Origin: Pseudomonadota bacterium
GTDB lineage: Bacteria > Pseudomonadota > Alphaproteobacteria > Rhizobiales > Xanthobacteraceae
Length of the DNA: 44,053 nucleotides
Direction: 5' to 3'
Assembly: GCA_023422775.1 (NCBI GenBank)
Contig: JAFAGM010000067.1
Location: forward strand, 1 to 44,053
Shown here: positions 1 to 8,736 of the stretch, one piece after another
How positions within the stretch are numbered: the first letter of the stretch is position 1
Layout of the letters: every line of letters begins with the position of its first letter
Position numbers and translations under genes: made by a program
Notes under the pieces: generated by a model
The model's input: the letters and a program-made list of their open reading frames with translations, nothing else
Told to the model about the DNA's origin: nothing
Database searches by the model: none

Positions 1-530
1 GCGGTCTTTTCCTTGTACTTGCCGCCCACGGATACGATCGAGCCCTTGCGATAGATGTAATACAGATGCTGATCGCCGACGATGGTGGGAACGCCGTATT
101 TGCCCATCACCTCCTTGATCATGTCCGCCTTCGAAGGCTGCTGGTCCTGCGCGAACGTCAGATTGCGGGCGACGAAATAAGCCCGGTTTGCGCTGGCCGG
201 CGACGAGAAGCTGGTCGAGAGCATTTCGCCGTTCTGCCGGGGACCGGGAGGAAGGCTGAAGTTCATCGCCGAGACGTAGCTTGTGCCGTCGTTGCCGAAC
301 TTCTGCTGCTGGATGTCGGTCTGGGTGTCGGTGCGGCCCTTGAACAGGGAATCGAAAACGGCGCGCGCCGATTCGGCGTTCGATTCCGGCGAGATGCCAA
401 GGATGTCGGGGTGCAGCTTGCCCGTGAACGCGGTCTCGGGTGTCTTTGGCTTGATGTCCTCGGCCGGCGACGCAGCGGGCAGGGATGCCAGCCCCATGGC
501 AAGCATTGAAACCAGGGCGCGGCGAAGCAT
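1..530 (-). CDS. Secreted hypothetical protein, 3' end outside window
   Basis: An open frame runs on the minus strand from an ATG at 530 to the window edge without a stop, giving 176 visible residues; the C-terminus is missing. The N-terminus (MLRRALVSMLAMGLASLPAA) has a basic n-region and hydrophobic core followed by SPAED, a typical Sec signal peptide, so the product should be exported. The mature part is soluble, rich in S, Q and K, with no membrane segment and no catalytic motif I recognise. It contains a stretch of alternating polar and aromatic residues near DQHLYYIYRKGSIV that looks beta-rich. The gene diverges from the TPR gene at 812. Family unknown; the coding call rests on the uninterrupted frame, the signal peptide and the GC-rich third positions. 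Confidence 0.72.
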   Translation of the reverse strand, partial: MLRRALVSMLAMGLASLPAASPAEDIKPKTPETAFTGKLHPDILGISPESNAESARAVFDSLFKGRTDTQTDIQQQKFGNDGTSYVSAMNFSLPPGPRQNGEMLSTSFSSPASANRAYFVARNLTFAQDQQPSKADMIKEVMGKYGVPTIVGDQHLYYIYRKGSIVSVGGKYKEKT

Positions 531-625
531 GAATCACCTGAAATGCGGAAAGCAAAGCGCGAATTGAAAGCGGGCGGATTACGCCAAATTTCGAACCGTC
601 ATGTCAACATTGCGGACCGTTTCCC

Positions 626-672
626 AAAGCCGATTCCCAAGGCCAATTCCAAGGCCGATTCCCGAGGCCAAT
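626..672. repeat. Degenerate 12-13 nt tandem repeat
   Basis: About four imperfect copies of a unit resembling AAGGCCGATTCC lie head to tail in the gap between the divergent genes at 530 and 812. Copies alternate CCGATT and CCAATT. Nothing else is recognisable in 531-811; the promoters for both flanking genes should lie here. Confidence 0.5.
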
Positions 673-811
673 CGTGCCCGCTGTTAACGCTTTGATCCAG
701 CTCACTTTGCCTTGCCACCGCCATATCGTTAAGGTACGCCCCGGCCATGCGGGGATCGGGCGCGGAACGCTGCAGCCCAATCGCGGTTCCCCGGAGATTG
801 GATTATCTTAA

Positions 812-1465
812 GTGTCTGAATTATTTGATGAAATCGACGAGGATGTCCGTCGCGATCAGCTCAAGAAGCTGTGGGATAAGTATTCTGTTCTCATCGTCGC
901 CGGCGCGATTCTGATCATCGCCTCGGTGGGCGGCTGGCGTGGCTACCAGTATGTGGAAGCCAGGAAAGCGGCCGAAGCGGGGGCTGCCTTCGACAAGGCT
1001 GTGGAGCTTTCGGACGCCAACAAGCACACCGAGGCCGAAGCGGCCTTCACTGAGCTGGTGGCGAAGGCGCCGTTCGGATATCGCACGTTGTCGCGGTTGC
1101 GCCTGGCGGCGGAAATAGCCAATCGCGATCCGCAGGCCGCGGCCAAGATGTTCGACGAAATCGCCGCCGACCGCAGCGTCGGTGCGGCCGACCGGGACCT
1201 GGCGCGAATTCGCGCCGCGCAACTGCTGCTGGACAGCATCAGCTATCCCAACATGAAGGAGCGCCTCGAGGCCTCGGCTGCATCGGGAGCGACCTTTCGC
1301 CATACTGCGCGCGAATTGCTGGCCCTGTCGGCATGGCGCGCCAACGATACGTCCGCGGCACGGCAATGGCTGGATATGATCGCCGAAGACGGCCAGACGC
1401 CGCCGAGCATGCGCTCGCGCGCCGAAGCGCTGCAGGCCTTGCTTCCGCCGGTCGCAAAGAGCTGA
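812..1465 (+). CDS. TPR-containing membrane-anchored protein (YfgM-like)
   Basis: This 217-residue protein has a cytoplasmic N-terminus (SELFDEIDEDVRRDQLKKLW), one transmembrane helix at about residues 28-48 and an Ala/Glu-rich helical periplasmic part built of tetratricopeptide-like repeats. That layout matches the TPR_21/YfgM family (PF09976), which in gammaproteobacteria works with periplasmic chaperones and the Sec translocon. The start is GTG at 812; no ATG lies nearby in frame and the family N-terminus begins here. The next gene, a lipoprotein, starts 10 nt downstream and der follows, so the three probably form one operon. In many proteobacteria a yfgM-like gene, bamB and der are adjacent, which supports an envelope-biogenesis role. 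The specific partner is not known from the sequence. Confidence 0.85.
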   Translation: MSELFDEIDEDVRRDQLKKLWDKYSVLIVAGAILIIASVGGWRGYQYVEARKAAEAGAAFDKAVELSDANKHTEAEAAFTELVAKAPFGYRTLSRLRLAAEIANRDPQAAAKMFDEIAADRSVGAADRDLARIRAAQLLLDSISYPNMKERLEASAASGATFRHTARELLALSAWRANDTSAARQWLDMIAEDGQTPPSMRSRAEALQALLPPVAKS

Positions 1466-1475
1466 CGGAAAACGA

Positions 1476-2009
1476 GTGAGTGGGAAAACAACCATGCGCC
1501 GCCCGCAACGTCTGATCGCAGCCGCCGTTCTCGTCGCACTTTCCGGTGCGCTTGCCGGCTGTGGCGGCGGCGGCCTCGGCAGTTTCGATCCCACCGACAT
1601 GCTCGACTTCCTCGACACCAAGAAGAAGCTGCCGGGCGAACGCAAGCCGGTATTCCCCGACGGCGTGCCGGGCCTCGATCAGGGCGTCCCCAGGGACCTC
1701 TACAAGGGCGCCCACCAGCAGCAGCTTGACGAGCAGAACGCCCAGGCCGCTGCCGCCGCGGCTCCGCCGCCGGCAGAGCCCAGGTCGAAGCGCGGTGCCA
1801 AGGGCAGGCAGGCCGCCGCCGAGCCCGACGCCGCGCCCGAGGAGGATGGCAGCACGGCCGCAGCCCCGCCGCCTCCCAAGCCGCAGAAGATCGCGCGCAA
1901 GCGCACCATCGCGCCGCCGCCCGATCAACCTGCGGAGCCCGCGCAGGCCCAGCAGCAATCCGCCTCGCCGTTCCCGGCGCCGATGCCGAGCGGCTCGTTC
2001 ACGCGTTGA
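1476..2009 (+). CDS. Proline/alanine-rich lipoprotein of unknown function
   Basis: The N-terminus carries a type II signal peptide ending in the lipobox ALAGC followed by GGGG, so the product is predicted to be a lipid-anchored envelope protein. The conserved-looking part (FDPTDMLDFLDTKKKLPGE and the next 40 residues) is followed by a low-complexity tail rich in A, P, K and Q with no fold I can name. The start is uncertain: GTG at 1476 has a GGA-type ribosome site 6-7 nt upstream, and ATG at 1494 would still leave a full signal peptide. It occupies the slot between the YfgM-like gene and der where bamB often lies, but it shows none of the beta-propeller repeats of BamB. It is best described as an unrecognised lipoprotein, possibly linked to outer-membrane assembly by position only. 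Confidence 0.75.
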   Translation: MSGKTTMRRPQRLIAAAVLVALSGALAGCGGGGLGSFDPTDMLDFLDTKKKLPGERKPVFPDGVPGLDQGVPRDLYKGAHQQQLDEQNAQAAAAAAPPPAEPRSKRGAKGRQAAAEPDAAPEEDGSTAAAPPPPKPQKIARKRTIAPPPDQPAEPAQAQQQSASPFPAPMPSGSFTR

Positions 2010-2063
2010 TTTCCTGATTTCGTTCGATTGACACGCCCTCCAGAAAGGGCGTTTGGATCATTC

Positions 2064-3449
2064 ATGTCCTTTACGGTTGCCATCATCGGCCGGCCCAATG
2101 TCGGAAAGTCGACGCTGTTCAACCGGCTGGTCGGACAGAAGCTCGCGCTGGTGGATGACGAGCCGGGCGTTACGCGCGACCGCCGCGAGGGAAATGCGCG
2201 GCTCGGCGATCTCGAATTCACCGTCATCGATACCGCCGGTCTCGACGAGGGCGCCAGGGGTTCGCTCACCGCGCGGATGCAGGAGCAGACCGAAACCGCG
2301 ATCGAGCTTGCGGATGCGCTGATGTTCGTGATCGACGCGCGCGCAGGGCTCACGCCGAACGATCGCGCCTTTGCCGATTTCGCGCGCCGCGCCAACAAGC
2401 CGGTGGTGCTGGTCGCCAACAAGAGCGAGGGCAGGCACGGCGAGCTGGGCGCGATGGAGTCCTACGCGCTGGGCCTTGGCGATCCCATCCAGATTTCCGC
2501 CGAGCACGGCGAAGGCATGAGCGATCTCTACGATGCGCTCGCAGCGCTGATGCCGGAGCCAATGGAAGAGGCCGAGGAGTTCGACGACGACGATATCATC
2601 GAGACCGATGAGGAGATCGCGCAGCGTCCGATCCGCGTCGCCATCGTCGGGCGTCCCAACGCCGGCAAGTCGACGCTGATCAATCATCTGCTCGGTGAAG
2701 AGCGGCTGCTGACCAGCGCCGAGGCCGGCACCACGCGCGATTCCATTTCCGTCGAGATCAACTGGAAGGGACGCGACTTTCGCGTGTTCGACACCGCGGG
2801 CCTGCGGCGCCGGTCGCGGATCGAGGAGAAGCTGGAAAAGCTCTCGGTGGCCGACGCCCTGCGCGCGGTGCGCTTCGCCGAAGTGGTCGTGATGATGATG
2901 GACGCGCAGAACCGGTTCGAGGAGCAGGACCTGCGCATTGCCGATCTGATCGAGCGCGAGGGGCGGGCGATCGTGCTGGCGGTCAACAAATGGGATTTGA
3001 TGGAGCGCAAGCCGCATCTGATTTCCGCGCTGCGCAGCGATGCCGACCACTGGCTGCCGCAGGTCAGGGGCGCGCCGATCGTGGCGGTGTCCGGCCTGAT
3101 GGGCGAGGGCATCGACCGGCTGATGACCGCGATCCAGGAAGCCTACGCGGTCTGGAACAAGCGCGTGCCGACGGCAGCCCTCAATCGCTGGTTCGAGCAG
3201 GCGGTCGATGCCAACCCGCCGCCCGCGGTTTCAGGCCGCCGGCTGAAGCTCAACTACATCACGCAAACCAAGGCGCGGCCGCCGAGTTTCGTTCTGTTCT
3301 GCTCGCGGGCCGATGCCGTGCCGCAATCCTATCTGCGCTACCTCACCAACAGCCTGCGTGAGGCCTTCGACCTGCCGGGCACGCCGATCCGGATCACGCT
3401 GCGCGAGAAGGCCAATCCCTTCGCCCACAAGCGCAAGCGGCCGTCGTGA
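2064..3449 (+). CDS. der: Ribosome biogenesis GTPase Der (EngA)
   Basis: Der is an essential double GTPase needed for 50S subunit assembly. Both G domains are visible: the first with GRPNVGKST at residues 8-16, DTAG and an NKSE G4 motif; the second with GRPNAGKST, DTAG and NKWD. An acidic linker (EEAEEFDDDD) separates them, and a C-terminal KH-like domain ends in a basic tail (HKRKRPS). The length of 461 residues is normal. An upstream in-frame start at 2028 would add 12 residues; I chose ATG 2064 because the family begins MSFTVAIIGRP. The stop overlaps the start of the MFS gene by four bases (GTGA), implying translational coupling. Confidence 0.97.
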   Translation: MSFTVAIIGRPNVGKSTLFNRLVGQKLALVDDEPGVTRDRREGNARLGDLEFTVIDTAGLDEGARGSLTARMQEQTETAIELADALMFVIDARAGLTPNDRAFADFARRANKPVVLVANKSEGRHGELGAMESYALGLGDPIQISAEHGEGMSDLYDALAALMPEPMEEAEEFDDDDIIETDEEIAQRPIRVAIVGRPNAGKSTLINHLLGEERLLTSAEAGTTRDSISVEINWKGRDFRVFDTAGLRRRSRIEEKLEKLSVADALRAVRFAEVVVMMMDAQNRFEEQDLRIADLIEREGRAIVLAVNKWDLMERKPHLISALRSDADHWLPQVRGAPIVAVSGLMGEGIDRLMTAIQEAYAVWNKRVPTAALNRWFEQAVDANPPPAVSGRRLKLNYITQTKARPPSFVLFCSRADAVPQSYLRYLTNSLREAFDLPGTPIRITLREKANPFAHKRKRPS

Positions 3450-4684
3450 GCGAAGAGGCTTCCGCGCCTATCGCCGACGCGCCGCCGGTACGCAGCGGCG
3501 CGGCGGCCTTCATCTTCGTCACCATCCTGCTCGACATGCTCGCGCTCGGCCTGATCCTGCCGATCCTGCCCAAGCTCGTGGAGAGTTTCGTCGACAACGA
3601 TACCGCCACCGCAGCGCGGATCTTCGGACTGTTCGGCACCGCCTGGGCGCTGATGCAGTTCCTGTTCTCGCCGATTCTCGGCGCGCTCTCGGACCGGTTC
3701 GGCAGGCGGCCGGTGGTGCTGCTGTCGAACTTCGGGCTGGCGCTGGACTATGTGCTGATGGCGCTGGCACCGACGCTGGCCTGGCTATTCATCGGCCGGG
3801 TGATTTCAGGCATCACCTCGGCCAGCATCTCCACGGCCTTTGCCTATATCGCCGACGTGACGCCGCCGGAACGGCGCGCCTCTATGTTCGGCAGGATCGG
3901 CGCTGCGTTCGGCGCGGGCTTCATTCTCGGCCCTGCCATCGGTGGCCTGCTCGGTGGCATGGACCCGCGCCTGCCATTCTGGATCGCGGCGGGTCTCAGC
4001 TTTGCGAATGCGCTCTACGGCTGGCTGATCCTGCCGGAGTCGCTGCCGCCGGAGCGCCGCGCGCCGTTCCGCTGGAAGGCCGCCAGCCCGCTCGGCGCGC
4101 TGCATTTGCTGCGCTCCGACCGGATACTTGCCGGGCTTTCGCTGGCGAATTTCTTCGGACAGGTCGCGCATGTGGTGCTGCCCTCGACCTTCGTGCTCTA
4201 CGCCACCTACCGGTACGGCTGGGACACGACGACGGTCGGCCTGACGCTGGCGCTGGTCGGGGTTTGCGCCATGGTGGTGCAGGGCGCGGGCGTCGGGCCG
4301 ATCGTCAAGCTTCTCGGCGAACGACGGGCGCTGCTGCTCGGGCTCGCCTGCGGCGGGCTCGGCTTTTTCATCTACGGCGCCGCGCCGACCGGGCCGCTGT
4401 TCTGGATCGGCATCCCCGTGATGTCGCTGTGGGGCGTAGCGGGAGCGGCGGTTCAGGCGCTGACGACGCAACTCGTAGCACCCGATCAGCAGGGCCAGTT
4501 GCAGGGCGCAACCAACAGCGTCAACAGCATCGCGCAGATGCTGGGCCCGTTTCTGTTCACGCTGACGTTTGCCTATTTCATCAGCGACCAGGCGCCGCTG
4601 AAAATGCCGGGCGCGCCGTTTCTGCTGGCTGCAGCATTGCTTGGGCTTGCGCTCGTGATCGCGTGGCGGACGCTGAAAAAGTAG
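3446..4684 (+). CDS. MFS transporter, TetA-like 12-TM exporter
   Basis: This 412-residue, strongly hydrophobic protein shows about 12 transmembrane helices. MFS motif A is visible as GALSDRFGRRPVVLLS, and the segment FAYIADVTPPERRASMFGRIG with the following GPAIGGLLGG is characteristic of the tetracycline-resistance TetA (drug:H+ antiporter 1) group. The substrate cannot be read from sequence; proteins of this type in soil alphaproteobacteria are often annotated as TCR/Tet MFS transporters without proven drug specificity. The GTG start overlaps the der stop codon. A strong hairpin begins in the stop codon (4684-4713), so the der-MFS transcript probably ends there, facing the convergent binding-protein gene. 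Confidence 0.9.
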   Translation: MSEEASAPIADAPPVRSGAAAFIFVTILLDMLALGLILPILPKLVESFVDNDTATAARIFGLFGTAWALMQFLFSPILGALSDRFGRRPVVLLSNFGLALDYVLMALAPTLAWLFIGRVISGITSASISTAFAYIADVTPPERRASMFGRIGAAFGAGFILGPAIGGLLGGMDPRLPFWIAAGLSFANALYGWLILPESLPPERRAPFRWKAASPLGALHLLRSDRILAGLSLANFFGQVAHVVLPSTFVLYATYRYGWDTTTVGLTLALVGVCAMVVQGAGVGPIVKLLGERRALLLGLACGGLGFFIYGAAPTGPLFWIGIPVMSLWGVAGAAVQALTTQLVAPDQQGQLQGATNSVNSIAQMLGPFLFTLTFAYFISDQAPLKMPGAPFLLAAALLGLALVIAWRTLKK

Positions 4685-4713
4685 GGTGGGTTAGCCGGAG
4701 GCATAACCCACCC
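4684..4713. terminator. Hairpin at convergent gene ends
   Basis: GGGTGGGTTA (4684-4693) and TAACCCACCC (4704-4713) form a perfect 10-bp stem starting in the stop codon of the MFS gene, followed by a T-rich stretch on the plus strand. It could act as a terminator for der-MFS. The sequence also resembles a palindromic repeat common in Bradyrhizobium intergenic DNA, so it may primarily be a repeat element. Confidence 0.6.
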
Positions 4714-4726
4714 TTTGCTTTTGCTT

Positions 4727-4768
4727 CGTCATTCCGGGTTCTATGCTTCGCATAGCCCCGGAATGACG
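4727..4768. repeat. Palindromic intergenic repeat
   Basis: CGTCATTCCGGG (4727-4738) pairs with CCCGGAATGACG (4757-4768), and inside it CTATGC pairs with GCATAG around a TTC loop. The whole is an almost perfect cruciform of the REP-like class dispersed in Bradyrhizobium-type genomes, placed between two convergent genes, where it may also stop transcription in both directions. Confidence 0.75.
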
Positions 4769-4777
4769 ACTACGTCC

Positions 4778-6004
4778 TTATTTCTTCACCAGCGGACAGT
4801 CGCTGGCCGAGAGCGGCTTGGCGGCGTCCTCCGGTGAGATCGTGGCGATCTGCTTGTAGTAGTCCCACGGACCCTTCGATTCTTCCGGCTTCTTCACCTC
4901 GAACAGATAGGCCGGGATGAGGCGGCGGCCGTCGGCACGCAGCGGGCCCTTGCCGAACAGCGGATCGTCGGTCGGCAGTTCCTTCATCTTCGCGACGACC
5001 TTGGCGCCGTCGTGCGGATTGCCGCCGAGCGCTTCCATGGCCTTGAGATAGTGCAGCACCATGGCGTAGTTGCCGGCCTGGGTCATCGAGGGCATGGCGT
5101 TCTTGCTGGCGAGCGCGGAGAACCGCTTCGACCATGCGCGCGTCGCATCGTTCATGTCCCAGTAGAAGGATTCGGTGAACGTCAGGCCCTGCGCGGTCTT
5201 CAGTCCCAGCGAATGCACATCGTTGATGAACAGCAGCAGCGCGGCGAGCTTCTGGCCGCCCGCGACGATGCCGAATTCCGCCGCCTGCTTGATCGAGTTC
5301 GTGGTGTCGCCGCCGGCGTTGGCAAGCCCGATGACCTTCGCCTTGGAGGCCTGCGCCTGCAGCAGGAAGGACGAGAAATCGGCGGTGTTGATCGGCGCCT
5401 TGACGCCGCCGAGCACCTTGCCGCCATTGGCGGTCACGACGGCCGATGTGTCGCGCTCGAGCGCATGACCGAAAGCGTAGTCGGCGGTCAGGAAGAACCA
5501 GCTGTCGCCGCCGGCCTTGGTCAGCGCCTTGCCGGTGCCGTTGGCGAGCATGTAGGTGTCGTAGGTGAAGGAGACCGTGTTCGGCGTGCAGGCCTTGCCG
5601 GTGAGATCGGCGGTCGCGGCGCCGGAGTTGAGCAGGACCTTGTTCTTTTCCTTGACGAGGTTGTTGACGGCCAGCGCCACGCCCGAGTTCGGCGTATCGG
5701 CGATCGCATCGACCTTGTCGTTGTCGATCCATTGCCTTGCGATGTTGACGCCGACGTCCGGCTTGTTCTGGTGGTCGCCGCTGACGACCTCGATCTTCCA
5801 GCCCTTCTTGGTGAGCCCGGAATCCTCGACCGCCATCTTGATCGCGACCACGGAGTTGGGGCCGCCGATGTCGGCATAGAGGCTCGACATGTCGTTGAGA
5901 ACGCCGATCTTGACGGTCTTGTCCTGGGCGTAGGCTGGCGCGGCCAGACAGATGCCGGCAACGCTGAGCATCGCGGCGAGGCGCCGCGTGGTGAGTGTGT
6001 TCAT
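4778..6004 (-). CDS. Branched-chain amino-acid type ABC transporter substrate-binding protein
   Basis: This is a 408-residue periplasmic binding protein of the Leu/Ile/Val type (type I fold, Peripla_BP_6). A Sec signal peptide ends at PAYAQ-DK (about residue 27). The mature protein starts with the family hallmark VKIGVLNDMSSLYADIGG, followed by KMAVEDSG, and later the hinge region segments WFFLTADYAFGHALE and NAGGDTTNSIKQAAEFG. The start at 6004 is preceded by GGAGG at a good distance. No permease or ATPase genes lie next to it, so it is an orphan binding protein that must use a transporter encoded elsewhere. The ligand is not readable; relatives bind amino acids, amides, aromatic acids or urea. 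Confidence 0.93.
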   Translation of the reverse strand: MNTLTTRRLAAMLSVAGICLAAPAYAQDKTVKIGVLNDMSSLYADIGGPNSVVAIKMAVEDSGLTKKGWKIEVVSGDHQNKPDVGVNIARQWIDNDKVDAIADTPNSGVALAVNNLVKEKNKVLLNSGAATADLTGKACTPNTVSFTYDTYMLANGTGKALTKAGGDSWFFLTADYAFGHALERDTSAVVTANGGKVLGGVKAPINTADFSSFLLQAQASKAKVIGLANAGGDTTNSIKQAAEFGIVAGGQKLAALLLFINDVHSLGLKTAQGLTFTESFYWDMNDATRAWSKRFSALASKNAMPSMTQAGNYAMVLHYLKAMEALGGNPHDGAKVVAKMKELPTDDPLFGKGPLRADGRRLIPAYLFEVKKPEESKGPWDYYKQIATISPEDAAKPLSASDCPLVKK

Positions 6005-6291
6005 ATACGTCCTCCATCTACGGTAGCCGGGCGGCCTTCTTCGAGCCGGGTCCGGTATTTGACTGTCGCACGATCACATCGCCAGAACTTGCGCCCTGGC
6101 TGACCTTGCAAACTGGCACCGTGTTAGTGGTTCCCGCCGGGTCCGGCAATCCGCCTATCGTAGCGCGTATCAGTTTCCCGATGCCGATTTGGGCGGCAGG
6201 CAGGTTCTGGAGTAGCGCAAATCCAGTGGAATTACGGGCGTCGCGGTCGCTCCGCCTACCACGACACCATCGGGTGTCCCGAAGCGGGAAT

Positions 6292-7032
6292 TTACGCCGG
6301 CGGATGAAAACTCATCAGCTTGCGCGTCTTGTAGTCGTAGAGCTTGCCAGTCTCGGTCCACTCAGGCGCGCACATCGGCACGATGAATTCTGCCGCCTGC
6401 TCCGGCGTGTCCAGCGTCATCGGATCTTCGCCGGGAAATACGGCCGCGCGCATGCGGGTGCGGATCGGGCCGGGGCTGAACAGATTGACGCGCAGCTTCG
6501 TGCTCACGGTCTCGTTGGCCCAGGAGCGCGCCAGCGTATCCAGCGCGGCCTTCGAGGCCGCATAAGGACCCTGATAGGCGCTCGCCTTGCTCGCCGTGCC
6601 CGAGGTCACGAACACGGCGCGGCCGGCATCGGAGACCCTGAGCAGCGGGTCCATGCAGCGGATGAGCTGGAAGTTGGCGGTGACGTTGATCGCGATCACG
6701 TCGTTCCAGGGCTTCAGCTCGATATGGCCGAGCGGCGAGGACGGGCCGGCGATGCCGGCATTGCCGACGAGGATGTCGAGCTTGCCGTGGCGCTCGTGCA
6801 GCGCCGCGCCAAGCCGGGCGATGCCGTCGAAATCGGTCAGGTTGAGCGGCACCAGCGTGGCGCTGCCGCCGTCCTTGCGGATCTCGTCGTCGAGTTCTTC
6901 AAGGCCGCCCTGCGTGCGCGCGACGGCAACGATATGCGCGCCGGCCTTCGCCAGGGCGCGCGCGGTGGCATAGCCGATGCCGCGCGAGGCGCCGGTGACG
7001 AGGGCGATACGGGAGGCGAGGGGTTTGGTCAT
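6292..7032 (-). CDS. SDR family NAD(P)-dependent oxidoreductase
   Basis: This is a classical short-chain dehydrogenase of 246 residues. Visible motifs are the cofactor loop TGASRGIG near residue 14, NAG at the end of beta-4, a catalytic Ser in VTSGTAS and the YAASK active-site Tyr/Lys pair. The C-terminal part after SPGPIRTRM carries the substrate loop. The substrate is unknown. It follows purF on the same strand, but a 157-nt gap with two palindromic repeats separates them, so co-transcription is uncertain. Between its 3' end and the binding-protein gene (6005-6291) I see no gene. Confidence 0.92.
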   Translation of the reverse strand: MTKPLASRIALVTGASRGIGYATARALAKAGAHIVAVARTQGGLEELDDEIRKDGGSATLVPLNLTDFDGIARLGAALHERHGKLDILVGNAGIAGPSSPLGHIELKPWNDVIAINVTANFQLIRCMDPLLRVSDAGRAVFVTSGTASKASAYQGPYAASKAALDTLARSWANETVSTKLRVNLFSPGPIRTRMRAAVFPGEDPMTLDTPEQAAEFIVPMCAPEWTETGKLYDYKTRKLMSFHPPA

Positions 7033-7052
7033 CGAACGAAACTCTCTCCACG

Positions 7053-7176
7053 GTCGTCCCCGCGAACGCGGGGACCCATACTCCGTGAAGCTTATGATGG
7101 GAGAAGGTGTTGGTGTCTAATCTTCTTCGACCAGCTACCACCGGTGGCTATGGGTCCCTGCTTTCGCAGGGACGAC
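7053..7176. repeat. Pair of inverted palindromic repeats
   Basis: Two 28-nt elements in opposite orientation, 7053-7080 and 7149-7176, share GTCGTCCC, GGGAC and CCATA. Each also folds on itself: CCCCGC with GCGGGG, and CCCTGC with GCAGGG. Together they can form a long stem enclosing about 68 nt. This is the paired arrangement of REP/BIME-type elements. It sits between purF and the SDR gene. Confidence 0.75.
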
Positions 7177-7189
7177 CCCGGTGGGCTTG

Positions 7190-8716
7190 TCAGCTCGCTT
7201 CCGCCAGCAGCGACAATTGCCGGGGCTGCGGTTCGACCTGGGTCTGGTCGGTGAGGTGGGTCGGGTAGGTGCCGGTGAAGCAGTGGTCGGAGAATTTCGG
7301 ATTCGCCGGATCGCGGCCGGGTTCGCCCATGGCGCGGTACATGCCGTCGATCGACAGGAAGGCCAGCGAATCCGCGCCGATGATCTCGCGCATCTCCTCG
7401 AGCGAATGCGTCGCGGCGAGCAGTCCGCCGCGGTCGGGAAGGTCGATGCCGTAATAGTCGGGATACAGGATCGGCGGCGAGGCGAGGCGGAAATGCACTT
7501 CGCGGGCGCCGGCGTCGCGCATCATGCGCACGATCTTCTTCGACGTGGTGCCGCGCACCAGCGAGTCGTCGATCAGGATGATGCGCTTGCCCTCGATGGC
7601 GGCGCGGTTGGCCGAATGCTTCATGCGCACGCCGAGTTCGCGCACGCTCTGCGTCGGCTGGATGAAGGTGCGGCCGACGTAGTGGTTACGGATGATGCCG
7701 AGTTCGAACGGCACGCCGGAATGCTGGCTGTAACCGAGCGCGGCAGGCACGCCGGAATCCGGCACCGGCACCACGACGTCGACCTCGACATGGCTTTCCC
7801 GCGCGAGCTGTGCGCCGAAGGCCTTGCGGACGTCGTAGACCGAGCGGCCGCCGACGATGGAATCCGGCCGCGAGAAATAGATGTATTCGAAGATGCAGGG
7901 CCGCGGCGGCTTCGGCGGGAACGGCTTGTGGCTGTGCGCGCCGGTCTCGTCGAACACGATGATCTCGCCGGGCTCGATGTCGCGGACGTATTTGGCGCCG
8001 ATCATGTCGAGCGCGCAGGTCTCCGAGGTCAGGATCGGGCGGCCGTCGAGATCGCCGAGCACCAGGGGACGGATGCCGAGCGGGTCGCGCGCGCCGATCA
8101 GCTTCTTGTTGGTCAGCGCGACCAGCGCGTAGGCGCCCTCGATCGCGCGCAGCGACTCGATGAAGCGGTCGATGAAACGGCTGCGCTTCGACTGCGCGAC
8201 CAGGTGCAGGATCACCTCGGTATCGGTGGTCGACTGCATCATCGCGCCGCCCTTCACCAGTTCGCGGCGGAGCGTCAGCCCGTTGGTGAGGTTGCCGTTG
8301 TGCCCGACCGCAAAACCGCCGGCGCTGAGCTCGGCGAACAGCGGTTGCACGTTGCGCAGGATGGTGCCGCCTGTCGTGGAATAGCGGACATGGCCAACGG
8401 CCATATTGCCGGGCAGGCGCTCGATCACCTCGCGGCGGGAGAAGGTATCGCCGACGAGGCCGAGCCGGCGTTCGGAGTGGAAGCGGCTGCCGTCGAAGGA
8501 GACGATGCCGGCGGCTTCCTGGCCGCGATGCTGGAGGGCGTGCAGTCCGAGCGCGGTGATGGCGGCGGCCTCGGGGTGGCCGAAGATGCCGAACACGCCG
8601 CATTCCTCGCGTAGCGTGTCGCCTTCGAGATCGTCCTGCAACTCGATGCCGAGGTTTGAATCAGGATCCAGATCGAGTTGGTCGGAGGGATCGGAAGGGT
8701 TTTGCATCGCGTCCAT
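7190..8716 (-). CDS. purF: Amidophosphoribosyltransferase
   Basis: PurF catalyses the first committed step of purine synthesis, making phosphoribosylamine from PRPP and glutamine. The N-terminal nucleophile hydrolase domain begins after a propeptide-like leader of 38 residues, with the catalytic Cys39 in REECGVFGIFGHPEA, and continues with HVRYSTTGG and GHNGNLTN. The C-terminal phosphoribosyltransferase domain shows the PRPP-binding signature ILIDDSLVRGTTSKKI. The 508-residue length is normal. An ATG nine bases downstream (8707) is an alternative start with better ribosome-site spacing. The gene lies 20 nt after cvpA, the usual cvpA-purF operon. The last residues (QPRQLSLLAEAS) are a short non-conserved tail. 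Confidence 0.97.
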   Translation of the reverse strand: MDAMQNPSDPSDQLDLDPDSNLGIELQDDLEGDTLREECGVFGIFGHPEAAAITALGLHALQHRGQEAAGIVSFDGSRFHSERRLGLVGDTFSRREVIERLPGNMAVGHVRYSTTGGTILRNVQPLFAELSAGGFAVGHNGNLTNGLTLRRELVKGGAMMQSTTDTEVILHLVAQSKRSRFIDRFIESLRAIEGAYALVALTNKKLIGARDPLGIRPLVLGDLDGRPILTSETCALDMIGAKYVRDIEPGEIIVFDETGAHSHKPFPPKPPRPCIFEYIYFSRPDSIVGGRSVYDVRKAFGAQLARESHVEVDVVVPVPDSGVPAALGYSQHSGVPFELGIIRNHYVGRTFIQPTQSVRELGVRMKHSANRAAIEGKRIILIDDSLVRGTTSKKIVRMMRDAGAREVHFRLASPPILYPDYYGIDLPDRGGLLAATHSLEEMREIIGADSLAFLSIDGMYRAMGEPGRDPANPKFSDHCFTGTYPTHLTDQTQVEPQPRQLSLLAEAS

Positions 8717-8736
8717 CGCCTCTCTTTTGGCCAGAA

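Noticed and set aside
4684..4768. CRISPR-like spaced palindromes
   Set aside because: Two different palindromes, not a repeat-spacer array; no cas genes in the window.
7181..8614. Long plus-strand ORF (477 residues) opposite purF
   Set aside because: Lies wholly antisense to an unmistakable purF; the His/Arg/Asp-rich translation is typical of the complementary frame in GC-rich DNA.
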